Below are positions 44,701-53,653 of a DNA stretch of 64,000 bases, one piece after another; position 1 is the first letter of the stretch; the number at the start of each line of letters is the position of its first letter. The stretch is taken from NCBI GenBank assembly GCA_037189845.1, contig JBBCIS010000007.1, positions 62,001 through 126,000 on the forward strand. Direction: 5' to 3'. This stretch comes from JAMLHH01 sp037189845. GTDB taxonomy: Bacteria > Bacteroidota > Bacteroidia > Chitinophagales > JADIYW01. Made by a program: the position numbers and the translations under genes. The notes below the pieces were generated by a model. The model had not been told where the DNA came from. It made no database searches and saw only the letters and a list, made by a program, of their open reading frames with translations.

Positions 44701-47700
44701 AAACCCACACAAATCATAACAGGAGTAGAGAGAAGCGGCAGTACATCTTCTCGTACGGAAACATATACATACAATACCAAAGGATTACTCACGCAGAATG
44801 TATCCTGGTCCGGAACTCCTAAAAGCATTATCAAAACAATGACACACGATGTTTTTGGAAATGTAAGAACTGTCACTCTAGCTACTACCGGAGAAAATAA
44901 CAGAGTTCAGAAATATGATTATTCAGATAACGGGCGATACTTGGTAAAAGAATACACAGATCATGTGGATCTGAATGCATCTGTGGAATACAGCAGCTTC
45001 AACAACAGATGGGGACAACCGACTCAGATAAAAGATATCAACGGGAAATTTACCACAGTCAGCTATGACAACAACTGGGGTTTTGTGACCGGTACAACGG
45101 ATCCGTTGGGAAATACCAAAGTATATTCCAGAGCATGGAGTACTTTACATGGTTCTGCGTACAAAGTATCAGAAGCCATTTCAAACGGTAATGACCGTAA
45201 TATATTTATAGATAAGCTGGGCAGGGCTGTGAGGAATGAAACGATAGGATTCAACAGCCAGATTTTCTACGAGCTGAATGAATACAACAGCAGAGGAGAT
45301 ATCATCAAAGTTACTTCTCCCGGAGCCAACGGCATAGCCATTGCTACACAATACACCTATAACTACGATCATCCTGCAGGAAGAGTAACAGCTGTCAGCA
45401 CTCCCGTGGCTTCAGCGTCAGTCGGATACAGTTACGGATACGGAAAGACTACTGTGAGTCAATCCAACAGCTATACCGGATGGGCGCACAGCCAGGTCTC
45501 TACTTCCACGACAGATGCAGCGGGCAAAGTTGTTGCCGCTTCGGATAATGGCGGTACGCTCACCTACAAGTATGATGCTTTCGGCAATATGAGCGAAGTG
45601 AAGTCCGGTACAGATGTCATACAGACCGCGGCTTCTGATGCCTATGGCAATCGCGCTTCCATCTCGGACAATAGTTCCGGCACCATCTCTTTTGAGTACA
45701 ACGGATTTGGCGAGCTGACCAAACAGACGGATGCAAAGAGCCAGCAGATACAAATGACTTATGACAGAGCAGGCAGAGTCAAAACCAGAACGGTCAACGG
45801 CGTACCGACCAATATGACTTATATCGCCACAGGCAACGGATTGGGGCAGCTCAGCGCCATGAGCAGACCTGCAGATAATGTCAGTGAATCCTATACTTAT
45901 GACGCCTGGGGCAGACCAGTGACACAGAATAAAGTGATAGGCGCAGAAAGCTTCAGCTTCAGCTATACATACAATAATGCTGTCAATGCTATTGCTCAGG
46001 TCAATTATCCGAGCGGACTTGCTGTCAAATACGGATACAATGCTCAGGGATACCTGACTTCCATCACCAACGGAGATGATAGCAAATCCTTCTTCTCTAG
46101 TCCGGATATCAATCACTGGGGACAATACAAAAGCTTTACTTTGGGGGCACACCTATACAATAAAGTCACGAAAGTTACCTATAACAATTATGGAAATATT
46201 ACGAATATCCTGGCAACCAATCCCGGCGGCGGCGGTGCAGGGAAATTTAACTATTCCTATGCATGGAATGATGGTACAGGTAATATGGTCTCGCGTACAG
46301 ACAATCTGCCGACCATCACTCAGCTCGAAACATTCGGCTATGACCATCTGGACAGGCTGACCCATTTCAAGATAGGCATTACTCCTGATAAAGAAACCAG
46401 TTATGCTGCCAATGGAAACATCTCATCCAAATTTGATGCAGGTTCCTATAATTATAGCACTACAGGCAGTTCCCCGTATGCAGTTACCTCTATAGTGCTG
46501 CAGAATAACAGTGCAACAAATCTGGGTGCTACCGCCCTGTCAAAGCAGGACCAGAACATCACATACAATGCATGGGATCAGCCCATGAAAATCACAGAGG
46601 GGACAAAAGAGCTGGACTTCTGGTACGGGGCAGATGAGCAGCGCATCAAATCCGTGTACAAAGAAGGCAGCACTACCAAATATACCCGGTATTACTTGGG
46701 CGATTTTGAAAGGGAAATTTCCGGCGGAGTCACCAGGGACATCCACTATATAGAAAGCCCGGCCGGCACAGTGGGTATTGTAGTCAAAGAGGGCAGCACG
46801 TGGAATTACTATCATACCTATACAGATGCATTAGGTTCTGTGCTTTATGTATATAAAGAAAACGGTGCTATAGAAGCCCGTCAGTCTTTTGATCCCTGGG
46901 GCAGGTACAGAAATGCGCAGCACTGGACGGAGTACGATGTGACGGATATTCCCAAGCCCTGGCTGTATAGGGGCTTTACCGGGCATGAGATGCTGCCGGG
47001 GCTTGGGCTGGTACATATGAACGGACGGATGTACGATCCTGTAGCTGCCCGCATGTTGGGAGCAGACCCCATCATCAATAACGCATTCAGCACACAGGCA
47101 TTCAACAGGTACAGCTATGTCTGGAACAATCCACTCAAGTATATAGATCCGACCGGGTATAATGGTTGTGGTCCGATAAAATGTCCGCGATGGGATAAAG
47201 AAGGGAAAGATATATGGCAAGGCGTTAAAGACTTTTTCAACAATTTGGGACAAGCTATCACTGATAACGTAAGTGCAGGAGCCGGTCCTGACAAGTATCA
47301 TTATATGCCCAATATGGAGAATGACGCATCAGGATACATTACGAATATGGCTGTAGCGGTGAATCAGATACTCGGAGGACTGAGTGCAGAATATGCCCAG
47401 GGACTGTTTCTATCCGGTGGTAAGGGTCAGATCAACAGCACAGGCAACAACTCTACCAACGGAATAGGTGCAGGAAGCTCACAGGTGTTGTATGCGCAGG
47501 GATCGGTAGGAGATAAAAGTATTCAAAGTAGCGAAAATGATTACGTTATTGGTCCCGGAGGTAAATATTTAGGAGAATATGTTAACAATTATGGAGGAGT
47601 TAAAGGGTTAACGGTTAATACTTTTTATGGTTATTACGCAAACCATTCAGGTGGTCTTGTAATTTCTTTAAGTTATACAGGAGCTAAGGCTAATGGTGCT

Positions 47701-47988
47701 AATTGGGCACAAAAAATATATACCGACTCTCCTCTAGGTAATAAGACATCCCCTTATTGGGATGGTGATACAGGTTCTATTTATTATTATACAAGTGATG
47801 AAATCAAACGAATGACTAATGGAAATACAGTATCGTTCTATGATAATCCATCAAGAAACTCAGATGCTACTTGGCGTGCAGTTCTTACATTATATAATGG
47901 AAAAAATCGTATTTTATCACTTTCTTACGGATTTACAATAAAGAATGGTATAACAACCCTTTATCCTATAAAGATTGTTTATCCTTAA
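41716..47988 (+). CDS. SpvB/VCBS/RHS-repeat polymorphic-toxin-like protein
   Basis: The 2090-residue protein has a signal peptide (1-25) and a SpvB-like domain (about 50-345; VTFMGSASYQIPIELPGGTN). FG-GAP/VCBS calcium-type motifs follow (GDFNGDGHTDIF, FDFDGDGKDELALF, GDYNNDGKDDF), then a TcdB-type middle (about 770-860) and YD repeats (about 1000-1690). The RHS core (about 1695-1815) ends WNNPLKYIDPTG. The last ~275 residues are a variable tip (ending in WRAVLTLYNGKNRILSLSYG, then FTIKNG) whose final part is visibly AT-richer. RHS shells encapsulate and deliver a C-terminal toxin. The tip is not one I can name. Small candidate immunity genes follow. Confidence 0.92.
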   Translation: MIRYFNQLILSIVCLLVSTLSMYAQTNISYRPMITNADISASIDNNLAVGKIPGGGGVTFMGSASYQIPIELPGGTNGMVPTLSLDYNSLTPNGLLGSGWSLNGISAITYTEKNNFFDGAPAGINLRNGSPFLLDGSRLVGLTGTYGTNNATYAKENHDFSVISSKSNTTGCTNCPAYFEVKTQNGLLIEYGKTADSKDLHSNGIDVTAWYINKISDNNSNYIEYVYTIINGEKLISEIKYTGNTSGSILPYHSVKFSYATREDKNSFYIGGSSLAAKALKKTNLLEKISVYTNTTELIREYKLIYGYDHFSYLSEIQLWGAAGERLNSTLFKYGADPQPSLTSVETSSIFSSEKADLFTGDFNGDGHTDIFAMYYTTKGLGGKPFYKSYKIFTKNPAGGYSLKCQDTLPASEMGGLWHFDPYIFDYSGIGTDHIVLSKYYEYASALFLMHSFVFINQDCGIAYQSDPNFNNNAEMISSSAYHRINRNGLYMGDFTGGGFKTIITHLYKDIYIGETKSSVKYSINAPLGPDFKNLAFETTHPYTIDHYFRKTNIGFPFDFDGDGKDELALFTSDSIWAFSFKQVGNELKTNLLFAHQISSLHPLSIEDIYAGDFNGDRKQDFLIRQKDDNLNPWFVFYSKGHTNDPEKFEKVALLLDDPYKTYSGTQNRILIGDYNNDGKDDFLVSYPVANNSTVSGSAIYYSTGVNYEAALGVLWDNNFKRVSLPNSTNGYYPYLASDFNGDGQIDVLQVSRNASDIIQPLKNLYIRPFEKKHLLHKIRDGLGNVFSFEYDPLTKGGTFYTKTTGGTWLYIYKPLSFYAVSKQTVPNGISTDQFEYQYTGFCYDLLRKKSVGFLSITEKNLSNGYSAKTEFNHFKFSTWDLRTNLPISQKVYKTSLGESNLTYHSSTDCTMNKYNNGTTTFDKVIWFQKNSETNKDFITGASALTTFTGYNGLTGLYTLSENKIFENTGASGAHLEKTTRQFTYTNSGTPVSTPKPTQIITGVERSGSTSSRTETYTYNTKGLLTQNVSWSGTPKSIIKTMTHDVFGNVRTVTLATTGENNRVQKYDYSDNGRYLVKEYTDHVDLNASVEYSSFNNRWGQPTQIKDINGKFTTVSYDNNWGFVTGTTDPLGNTKVYSRAWSTLHGSAYKVSEAISNGNDRNIFIDKLGRAVRNETIGFNSQIFYELNEYNSRGDIIKVTSPGANGIAIATQYTYNYDHPAGRVTAVSTPVASASVGYSYGYGKTTVSQSNSYTGWAHSQVSTSTTDAAGKVVAASDNGGTLTYKYDAFGNMSEVKSGTDVIQTAASDAYGNRASISDNSSGTISFEYNGFGELTKQTDAKSQQIQMTYDRAGRVKTRTVNGVPTNMTYIATGNGLGQLSAMSRPADNVSESYTYDAWGRPVTQNKVIGAESFSFSYTYNNAVNAIAQVNYPSGLAVKYGYNAQGYLTSITNGDDSKSFFSSPDINHWGQYKSFTLGAHLYNKVTKVTYNNYGNITNILATNPGGGGAGKFNYSYAWNDGTGNMVSRTDNLPTITQLETFGYDHLDRLTHFKIGITPDKETSYAANGNISSKFDAGSYNYSTTGSSPYAVTSIVLQNNSATNLGATALSKQDQNITYNAWDQPMKITEGTKELDFWYGADEQRIKSVYKEGSTTKYTRYYLGDFEREISGGVTRDIHYIESPAGTVGIVVKEGSTWNYYHTYTDALGSVLYVYKENGAIEARQSFDPWGRYRNAQHWTEYDVTDIPKPWLYRGFTGHEMLPGLGLVHMNGRMYDPVAARMLGADPIINNAFSTQAFNRYSYVWNNPLKYIDPTGYNGCGPIKCPRWDKEGKDIWQGVKDFFNNLGQAITDNVSAGAGPDKYHYMPNMENDASGYITNMAVAVNQILGGLSAEYAQGLFLSGGKGQINSTGNNSTNGIGAGSSQVLYAQGSVGDKSIQSSENDYVIGPGGKYLGEYVNNYGGVKGLTVNTFYGYYANHSGGLVISLSYTGAKANGANWAQKIYTDSPLGNKTSPYWDGDTGSIYYYTSDEIKRMTNGNTVSFYDNPSRNSDATWRAVLTLYNGKNRILSLSYGFTIKNGITTLYPIKIVYP

Positions 47989-48024
47989 TATTATTTACCT
48001 TCTAAAACAAGAAAAAGAAGTAAT

Positions 48025-48531
48025 ATGAATAAGCTATTTTTAACACTAATCATATTTGTATTGTTTGAAATCAGTTGTGCCAGTAACGTGAAAGATTCCC
48101 AAATGGAAATTCAAGTAACCACAAATAAATTAGATTCTAAGGAATTTAAAGAGCACAAGGGCTCTTTCTATTCAATTAATATAGAATTAGTAAATAATAC
48201 TGATTCTATAGCTCGTCTTTGGGTTATGTCATGCTCATGGCAGGATAATTGGATATTTAATATAGATACTATGGGTTTTTATAGTCAGGGTTGTGATAAA
48301 AATTATCCTACTATTAAAGAAATAGGGCCTAGGCAGAAGTTAACATTTAATGGTGTTATTCATAGTACAAATAGTGCCAAATTGAATAATCAAATTGATG
48401 TAAGATTAGGGTTTGTTCTAATTAAAGAGCAGGATATTTCTAAAATGTCTGATTTCAGAAATGTTTTAAGTAATAAGATTGAGAATCAAAATGAAATAAT
48501 TTGGAGTGAGCCCTTTAATATAGGAGAGTAG
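48025..48531 (+). CDS. Lipoprotein, candidate immunity protein for the RHS tip
   Basis: The 168-residue protein has a type II signal peptide with lipobox EISC (MNKLFLTLIIFVLFEISC). A beta-rich mature domain follows with YSINIELVNNTDSIARLWVM, a CSWQDNW segment, and IGPRQKLTFNGVIHS. The part resembles an Ig-like or transglutaminase-inhibitor-like sandwich, but no family is recognised. It is the first gene after the RHS protein (36-base gap) and very AT-rich. By position it is a candidate immunity protein. A membrane-anchored immunity protein would imply a toxin acting in the periplasm or on the envelope. Confidence 0.6.
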   Translation: MNKLFLTLIIFVLFEISCASNVKDSQMEIQVTTNKLDSKEFKEHKGSFYSINIELVNNTDSIARLWVMSCSWQDNWIFNIDTMGFYSQGCDKNYPTIKEIGPRQKLTFNGVIHSTNSAKLNNQIDVRLGFVLIKEQDISKMSDFRNVLSNKIENQNEIIWSEPFNIGE

Positions 48532-48652
48532 GAAATAAAGAAGATAGTATACAAGGTCATTTAAATGTTTTTGATATTTGTTTGGGGATGGCTGGTTTTT
48601 ATCCATGAGAGAGTTTGATATAAATATCGATTTTAGATAAAAATCATAAGAG

Positions 48653-49105
48653 ATGAAATTCTTTATATCCCAGGTCTTTTCAATAGAAATTGAAAAAAAG
48701 GCCAATATCCCAATGGTAATATCTGATTATCTAAGTAAATATTTTGACTCCAAAAATTATGGGAGTGACTTAATAGAAATGGGAATTAATTTAATATGCG
48801 TAAGTCCAGGGTTTGATCAATTCTTTGTCCCTAAAAAACCAAAGTATATAAAAGATAAAAAGACAAGGAAAAGTATTTATACACAGAATGACTATACGAT
48901 TGAGATGTATTTTACATATGACATCAAGATTGACTTTGAAACTTTTAAAAATGCTACTGAAAGTGACGCCGAAAAGATATTAGCCCGTGAAATTCTATCA
49001 TCTTTAAATACATTGGATTCAATCAGGAAAAAGATAAAAGACTTTGATTGGTACGCATTTAAACGAGATTTGGAGAATTATTTCAGGGAAAAAGGGTTTA
49101 TTTAA
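48653..49105 (+). CDS. Imm44-like immunity protein
   Basis: The 150-residue cytosolic protein has no signal. It starts MKFFISQVFSIEIEKKANIP. Later it reads IKIDFETFKNATESDAEKIL, then REILSSLNTLDSIRKKIKDF and ends DWYAFKRDLENYFREKGF. The scheme (beta strands, then IDFExF, ILxSL and a final helix with DL) is what I recall for Imm44 of polymorphic toxin systems; this is from memory. It lies in an AT-rich string after the RHS gene and is followed by a damaged second copy. As a cytosolic protein it probably protects against a different toxin from that met by the lipoprotein. Confidence 0.6.
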   Translation: MKFFISQVFSIEIEKKANIPMVISDYLSKYFDSKNYGSDLIEMGINLICVSPGFDQFFVPKKPKYIKDKKTRKSIYTQNDYTIEMYFTYDIKIDFETFKNATESDAEKILAREILSSLNTLDSIRKKIKDFDWYAFKRDLENYFREKGFI

Positions 49106-49127
49106 AAATTCAGGAAAATCATGATAT

Positions 49128-49205
49128 ATGGTTGATTTTTTCAACGCGGACGCAGACCACCCGATAATAGAATCTTTAGATAACTTCATAAAAAATAAAA
49201 CATGA
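49128..49205 (+). pseudogene. Short relic peptide frame ahead of the second Imm44-like gene
   Basis: The 25 codons read MVDFFNADADHPIIESLDNF then IKNKT. The TGA overlaps the next ATG as ATGA, a coupled junction. An in-frame TGA stands two codons before its ATG, so it has no longer frame. It looks like the last part of a gene formerly coupled to the following immunity gene, perhaps an old toxin tip or another immunity gene. Low certainty. Confidence 0.35.
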
Positions 49206-49766
49206 ATTTGGATTGGCAATTATTGTAACTCCAGAAGTAGAGAAAAAAACAATTGTCATACGATCATTGTCTGATAATTTGAAAGAATACTTCAAGGATA
49301 AAAGTATGGAACTGATGTAAAATCCTATACTATAGGAGTACATTGTGAAAATATTCCTCTTGGATTTGAGAAGTTTGCCATACTTCCAAAACCTAAATAT
49401 ATCAAAGGCAAAAAGACAATTAACCCTGATGGTATTCCTTTTACCTTGGAAGATAATTTTGAATACAGTATCAAGCTTGATTTTGAAATATTTAAAAATG
49501 CGACTGAAAGTGAAGCAGAGAAAATCTTAGCCAAAGAAATCTTACAATCATTAATTCTAAGAAATGAATTAGGAGAGGATATTTCGCTAATCGAAAAGAA
49601 GAGATTGGATACAATCAATAAGCTATTGAAGAAAGGGAAGCTATCTAATCTTTCAGATTATGAACTGATCTCAGGTAGAATAGATGAAATTTATGCGGAT
49701 GCCGGAAAGGCAGAAGAGGTAAAGCAACTAAACGAATTGTTGTTAGCCTATCAAAATGTAAGATAG
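49202..49766 (+). pseudogene. Second Imm44-like gene, broken by two 1-base deletions
   Basis: Three frames read in order give a protein resembling 48653-49105. After ATG at 49202 one base is missing near 49205; the frame then reads EFGLAIIVTPEVEKKTIVIR to EYFKDKS. A second base is missing at 49305/49306 (inserting one T restores YGTDVKSYTIGVHCENI). The third frame runs from 49308 to the TAG at 49764-49766 and includes LPKPKYIKGKKTI, SIKLDFEIFKNATESEAEKI and LSNLSDYELISGRIDEI. KPKYIK.KKT and FKNATES.AEKILA.EIL are shared with the intact copy, but the C-terminus is longer and different. The alternative to decay is sequencing error. Confidence 0.75.
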
Positions 49767-50257
49767 TGATAAATCAGCTATTAAAAAGTCTTGTTGATCT
49801 TCTTTACGGAACAAGGCGAATACGAAGGAAATTTGAACGTGAAAATCCTGACGAAAAAGTTTTGGCAGCGGATGCAAGTAAAGGAATCGTCGCAACATCA
49901 TCCGAGGAGATAAAGCGGGGACTTGATTGGGTGACTTCTCAAAGAGCAGTCGTTTTGTTGACAGACCAAAGGATTGTTTGTGAAAAATGGACTATTCCAC
50001 TAAATAACATCTCGACAGTACAATTACTAAAAGTCAATTCGTTGCTAGGTAATGGTCAGGTTTTAAAAATTCAAACAACAGATAATAAAAGTTATCAGTT
50101 CGGAATGCAGTTGAATCCGGAATGGACGAGCCAGCAAAAACTTCCATTGATTCTTGAAAAAGGGCAAATAAAACATTCCGCTTTTAGTATCATTGTAAGA
50201 ATTATGGTAATAGGGTATTTGACCTATTGGTTTTATGAACGGTTTATAATCGGCTGA
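49766..50257 (+). CDS. PH-like domain protein with C-terminal membrane anchor
   Basis: The 163-residue protein starts with GTG at 49766, sharing one base with the preceding TAG. Residues about 25-130 form a PH/GRAM-like beta-domain (AVVLLTDQRIVCEKWTIPLN, then NISTVQLLKVNSLLGNGQVL). A single TM follows at about 143-160 (FSIIVRIMVIGYLTYWFYER). It seems tied to the immunity string by overlap and similar AT-rich base use, so it may be a further immunity protein or a passenger. Family function unknown. Confidence 0.65.
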   Translation: MINQLLKSLVDLLYGTRRIRRKFERENPDEKVLAADASKGIVATSSEEIKRGLDWVTSQRAVVLLTDQRIVCEKWTIPLNNISTVQLLKVNSLLGNGQVLKIQTTDNKSYQFGMQLNPEWTSQQKLPLILEKGQIKHSAFSIIVRIMVIGYLTYWFYERFIIG

Positions 50258-50356
50258 ATATATCTGATCAGAAGGGAACTGATTCCTGTTGATAAATTAG
50301 TCGGTATTAGATGTGTAAAGGGTTATATTTATTCTTATTAATCGGATAACTCTCTG

Positions 50357-53300
50357 CTACCTCAAAAGCAAAACAGCCCCGCTCATCCGTTTGAAATCAG
50401 ATTGATCTTTAAACTGATATTCAGCCTGCCAGATATAGCTATCCATCATCTGTTCGATTCCTTTGTATTTGCCGTCCCAGCCGTGACGAAGATCTTCGGA
50501 TTCAAAAATTAGATGTCCCCATCTGTTATAAATCCTGATATGGAAATGTTCTATTTCACAAGTGGTGATAGGCTTGAAAGTGTCATTTTTCTTGTTATTG
50601 TCAGGACTGAATGCTTGTGGCAAGGCAAAAGTACAATCATCACATCGCTTGATTACATTGATGGTGGTAGAATACTCTCCACAGCTGTTGGACAATGTGA
50701 CGCTGTAACTACCTGCTTTTTCGATAGTGTATTCATTCTCTGTACTACCGTCATTCCAAAGAATATCAGTATTTATTACAGGGATAGATATGGCAATGGG
50801 TTCTTTACAGATGACCACCTCTGAGGCAAACTCCCAATAAGGAAAATCTGTCACAGTTAGATGTAGTGTGATGGTAGAGTCGCATCCGCCCTGACTGAGA
50901 TATGTCTCCGTGTATGTACCGCTTTTACTGATTTTCTGATTGCCGAAGAGATAATTTTCTCCGACGCAAATAGTGTCTCTTATTGCATTCTGATAAGTTT
51001 TCAAAAGTGTTACTGTTGTCGTCACAATAGAGTCACAACCTGAGGATGTGACCAGATTCTGAACAAACACGCCTGCCTCTGCAGGATTACAAGTGGTTGA
51101 AGTGAGCTGAATGTCATAAGCAGGGAAAAATGTGACTGTGGTTGTCACAATAGAATCACAACCTGAGGAAGTTTTCAGATTCCGGACAAACACACCTGCC
51201 TCTGCAGGATTACAAGTAGTAGCAGTAAGTTGTATGTCGTAAATCTCATTGACAGTAAGTTCTGTGGTTACTATTGAGTCACAACCAGCTGCATTTTTAA
51301 GAATTACAGGATATGAACCGCTGGTAGAGATTACAGTGCCATCCTGCAAAGTGTGTAATTCCCCTTTACAGATTTCTGTCTTAACAGTAGTGTATGATTC
51401 CAGGCACTCACTGAATTTTACTAAAAAAGCATCAGAGCTTCCTCCAAAAATATTCTGATGACCTTCAGATGCTATATTATTGACAGATCCAGTATTTCCT
51501 GCCAAAAAAACGCTGCCCTTTACGTTTGCTATACATGAGAATCCAATGTCAAGACCACTTCCTCCATAATATGTTGCCCATTGACGTGTTCCGTTGGTAT
51601 TAAATTTTGCCAGAAAAGCATCCTGAACACCACCTGCATGAGCATTTTGGTGACCATCATATGCAATCCCGGATTTTGATGTTGTTGTACCAGCCAGATA
51701 GATATTTCCCAAACCATCTGTGCCACAAGAAAGTGCCCGATCAGCCTCACTACCGCCATAGTAGGTTGCCCATTGTCTGATACCTGAGGAATTGAACTTT
51801 ACCAAAAATGCGTCATCCTCTCCACTAAGAGTGTTCTGATGCCCTTTGAATGAAATATTATTCAAGGAATATGTTACCCCTGCCAGCCATATATTTCCCA
51901 TGTCGTCTGCAGTACAGGATGTGCCTGATTCTGAGTTGCTGCCACCATAATATGTTGCCCATTGTCTGATACCTGAAGAGTTGAATTTTACCAAAAAGGC
52001 ATCATCGCTTCCTTCAAGTGTATTTTGGTGGCCACCGAGAGCAATGCCGGAGGCAGAGGATGTCCTTCCAGATAAATAGACATTACCCGAGCCATCTACA
52101 GTACATGATTGCCCTTCCTCAAATTCATTGTTACCGTAGAAAGTTGCCCATTGACGTAATCCATTGCTATTGAATTTTACCAAAAAAGCATCCATTGACC
52201 CGCCATAGGTATTTTGATGTCCATTGAAAGCAATTCCAGAAGAAGACCATGAGGAGCCTGCCAAAAAAACATTGCCTGAGTTATCTATTGCACAAGAATT
52301 TCCTAGATCAATTTCGTCTCCGCCGTAGTAGGTTGCCCATTGCCTGATTCCTGAGGAATTAAATTTTACCAGAAAAGCATCTTCATGCCCCCCAAGATTA
52401 TTCTGATGTCCATTGAATGAAATTCCAGAGGAAGAAGATGTGGTTCCTCCTAGATAGACATTACCAGAACCGTCTACTGCACAAAGTGAACCCACCTCAT
52501 TATGATTACCTCCATAATAGGTAGCCCACAGCCTGACACCTGCACTATCGAATTTTACCAGAAAGGCATCATAATCAGTTCCATTGAGTGAATTCTGATA
52601 TCCACCTGAAGATATGGCATTTGTAGAGAAAGTGCGACCTGCCATATACAACACATTACCCGAACGATCAACTGAGCTGGAATGTCCTACATCGTCACTA
52701 CTGCCTCCGTAATATGTTGCCCATTCTACCACAGGGTCGATTACCAAGGTTTTTGACTGGTCGTAATTTGTCAGCCTGAACTGTATTATGTTATTCTCCA
52801 GATGATAGCCTGTACTGATAATATTCTCACCTTGAAAAGAGACGGGCGCCTTATCTATGATATCTCCCATCCGGGATTTCAACTTTATACTGCCGTCAGC
52901 CAGTAAATTCACACTTTCGGCATGCTCGTACCGGATTTTTATATCATCCGGATTCCCACCCGGGTGCACAACAAACTCATATTCCAGTTTCTCATCTTTA
53001 AAAAACAATACCCAGTCTATCTTGGGATAAATATTTCTGTATGTGATTTTCTGATAGCTGTGTACATTCAGTGCATCATGGTTGTAATATTGTATATAGT
53101 CCGCACTTTTTCCTTCTTTGATGATTTCGGCATTTGGATTGAAGCCAACCAGCAGAGCATCCATGCGAAAAGTTTCTGTAATGATTTGCCCTGACAACTC
53201 TTCTGATTTCTCATACACACTTTTTCTGTTCTGTACCAGCTCATGATAGCCTTCGGGATAGTGTACTTTTTTGTACTGATATGCGATACCATCTTCCAGT

Positions 53301-53554
53301 ATAAACACATCAAGACCATTACCTTTAATTACAAAACGTACTCTAGCCTTGTCCGTTCCCTGTACTTGCCCTTTATTTTCCTCAAAAGATAATTTTTCAG
53401 AGAATTGTTGCTGTATCTGTTGCTGAACAACGGGGAAATTTAAGGATTTAGCAGAAAAACTTGCTTCACTATTCTGAAAAAAGAGCATCATTATTAAAAG
53501 AATGCTTCCAAATCTTATATAGGATGTATAATTTAAAATTATGTCAAATATCAT
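50357..53554 (-). CDS. SBBP-repeat surface protein with T9SS type B (CHU_C) domain
   Basis: The 1065-residue exported protein has a hydrophobic signal near residues 14-32 and a DUF7948-like N-terminal domain (about 50-275; LSFEENKGQVQGTDKARVRF). Seven SBBP repeats of about 63 residues follow (278-720; WATYYGGS..., SGNVYLAGTT, DAFLVKFNSSG). Then come short modules ending CDSIVTT (about 745-905) and a gliding-motility-associated C-terminal domain (about 975-1065; FALPQAFSPDNNKKNDTFKP, then RIYNRWGHLIFES). The SBBP repeats are probably blades of a beta-propeller. CHU_C is the type B signal for T9SS export, often requiring a partner PorP/SprF protein, none of which is adjacent. Confidence 0.9.
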   Translation of the reverse strand: MIFDIILNYTSYIRFGSILLIMMLFFQNSEASFSAKSLNFPVVQQQIQQQFSEKLSFEENKGQVQGTDKARVRFVIKGNGLDVFILEDGIAYQYKKVHYPEGYHELVQNRKSVYEKSEELSGQIITETFRMDALLVGFNPNAEIIKEGKSADYIQYYNHDALNVHSYQKITYRNIYPKIDWVLFFKDEKLEYEFVVHPGGNPDDIKIRYEHAESVNLLADGSIKLKSRMGDIIDKAPVSFQGENIISTGYHLENNIIQFRLTNYDQSKTLVIDPVVEWATYYGGSSDDVGHSSSVDRSGNVLYMAGRTFSTNAISSGGYQNSLNGTDYDAFLVKFDSAGVRLWATYYGGNHNEVGSLCAVDGSGNVYLGGTTSSSSGISFNGHQNNLGGHEDAFLVKFNSSGIRQWATYYGGDEIDLGNSCAIDNSGNVFLAGSSWSSSGIAFNGHQNTYGGSMDAFLVKFNSNGLRQWATFYGNNEFEEGQSCTVDGSGNVYLSGRTSSASGIALGGHQNTLEGSDDAFLVKFNSSGIRQWATYYGGSNSESGTSCTADDMGNIWLAGVTYSLNNISFKGHQNTLSGEDDAFLVKFNSSGIRQWATYYGGSEADRALSCGTDGLGNIYLAGTTTSKSGIAYDGHQNAHAGGVQDAFLAKFNTNGTRQWATYYGGSGLDIGFSCIANVKGSVFLAGNTGSVNNIASEGHQNIFGGSSDAFLVKFSECLESYTTVKTEICKGELHTLQDGTVISTSGSYPVILKNAAGCDSIVTTELTVNEIYDIQLTATTCNPAEAGVFVRNLKTSSGCDSIVTTTVTFFPAYDIQLTSTTCNPAEAGVFVQNLVTSSGCDSIVTTTVTLLKTYQNAIRDTICVGENYLFGNQKISKSGTYTETYLSQGGCDSTITLHLTVTDFPYWEFASEVVICKEPIAISIPVINTDILWNDGSTENEYTIEKAGSYSVTLSNSCGEYSTTINVIKRCDDCTFALPQAFSPDNNKKNDTFKPITTCEIEHFHIRIYNRWGHLIFESEDLRHGWDGKYKGIEQMMDSYIWQAEYQFKDQSDFKRMSGAVLLLR
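51395..52723 (-). repeat. Seven tandem SBBP coding repeats (~189 bp)
   Basis: In-frame units beginning WATYYGG (WATFYGN in unit four) encode successive 62-65-residue SBBP repeats. They are similar but not identical at DNA level. Confidence 0.85.
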
Positions 53555-53653
53555 ATCTGTAAAAGATATCTAATGTACGATTTTTTATGCTCTGATTTAT
53601 GAGAGAGTCCTTGCGAGATCTTAGTATCTAAATAGCAATTGTAGAGATTTTAT

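Noticed and set aside
45418..46152. 244-codon antisense frame within the RHS gene
   Set aside because: A long shadow frame caused by codon bias of the YD repeats; no recognisable domain.
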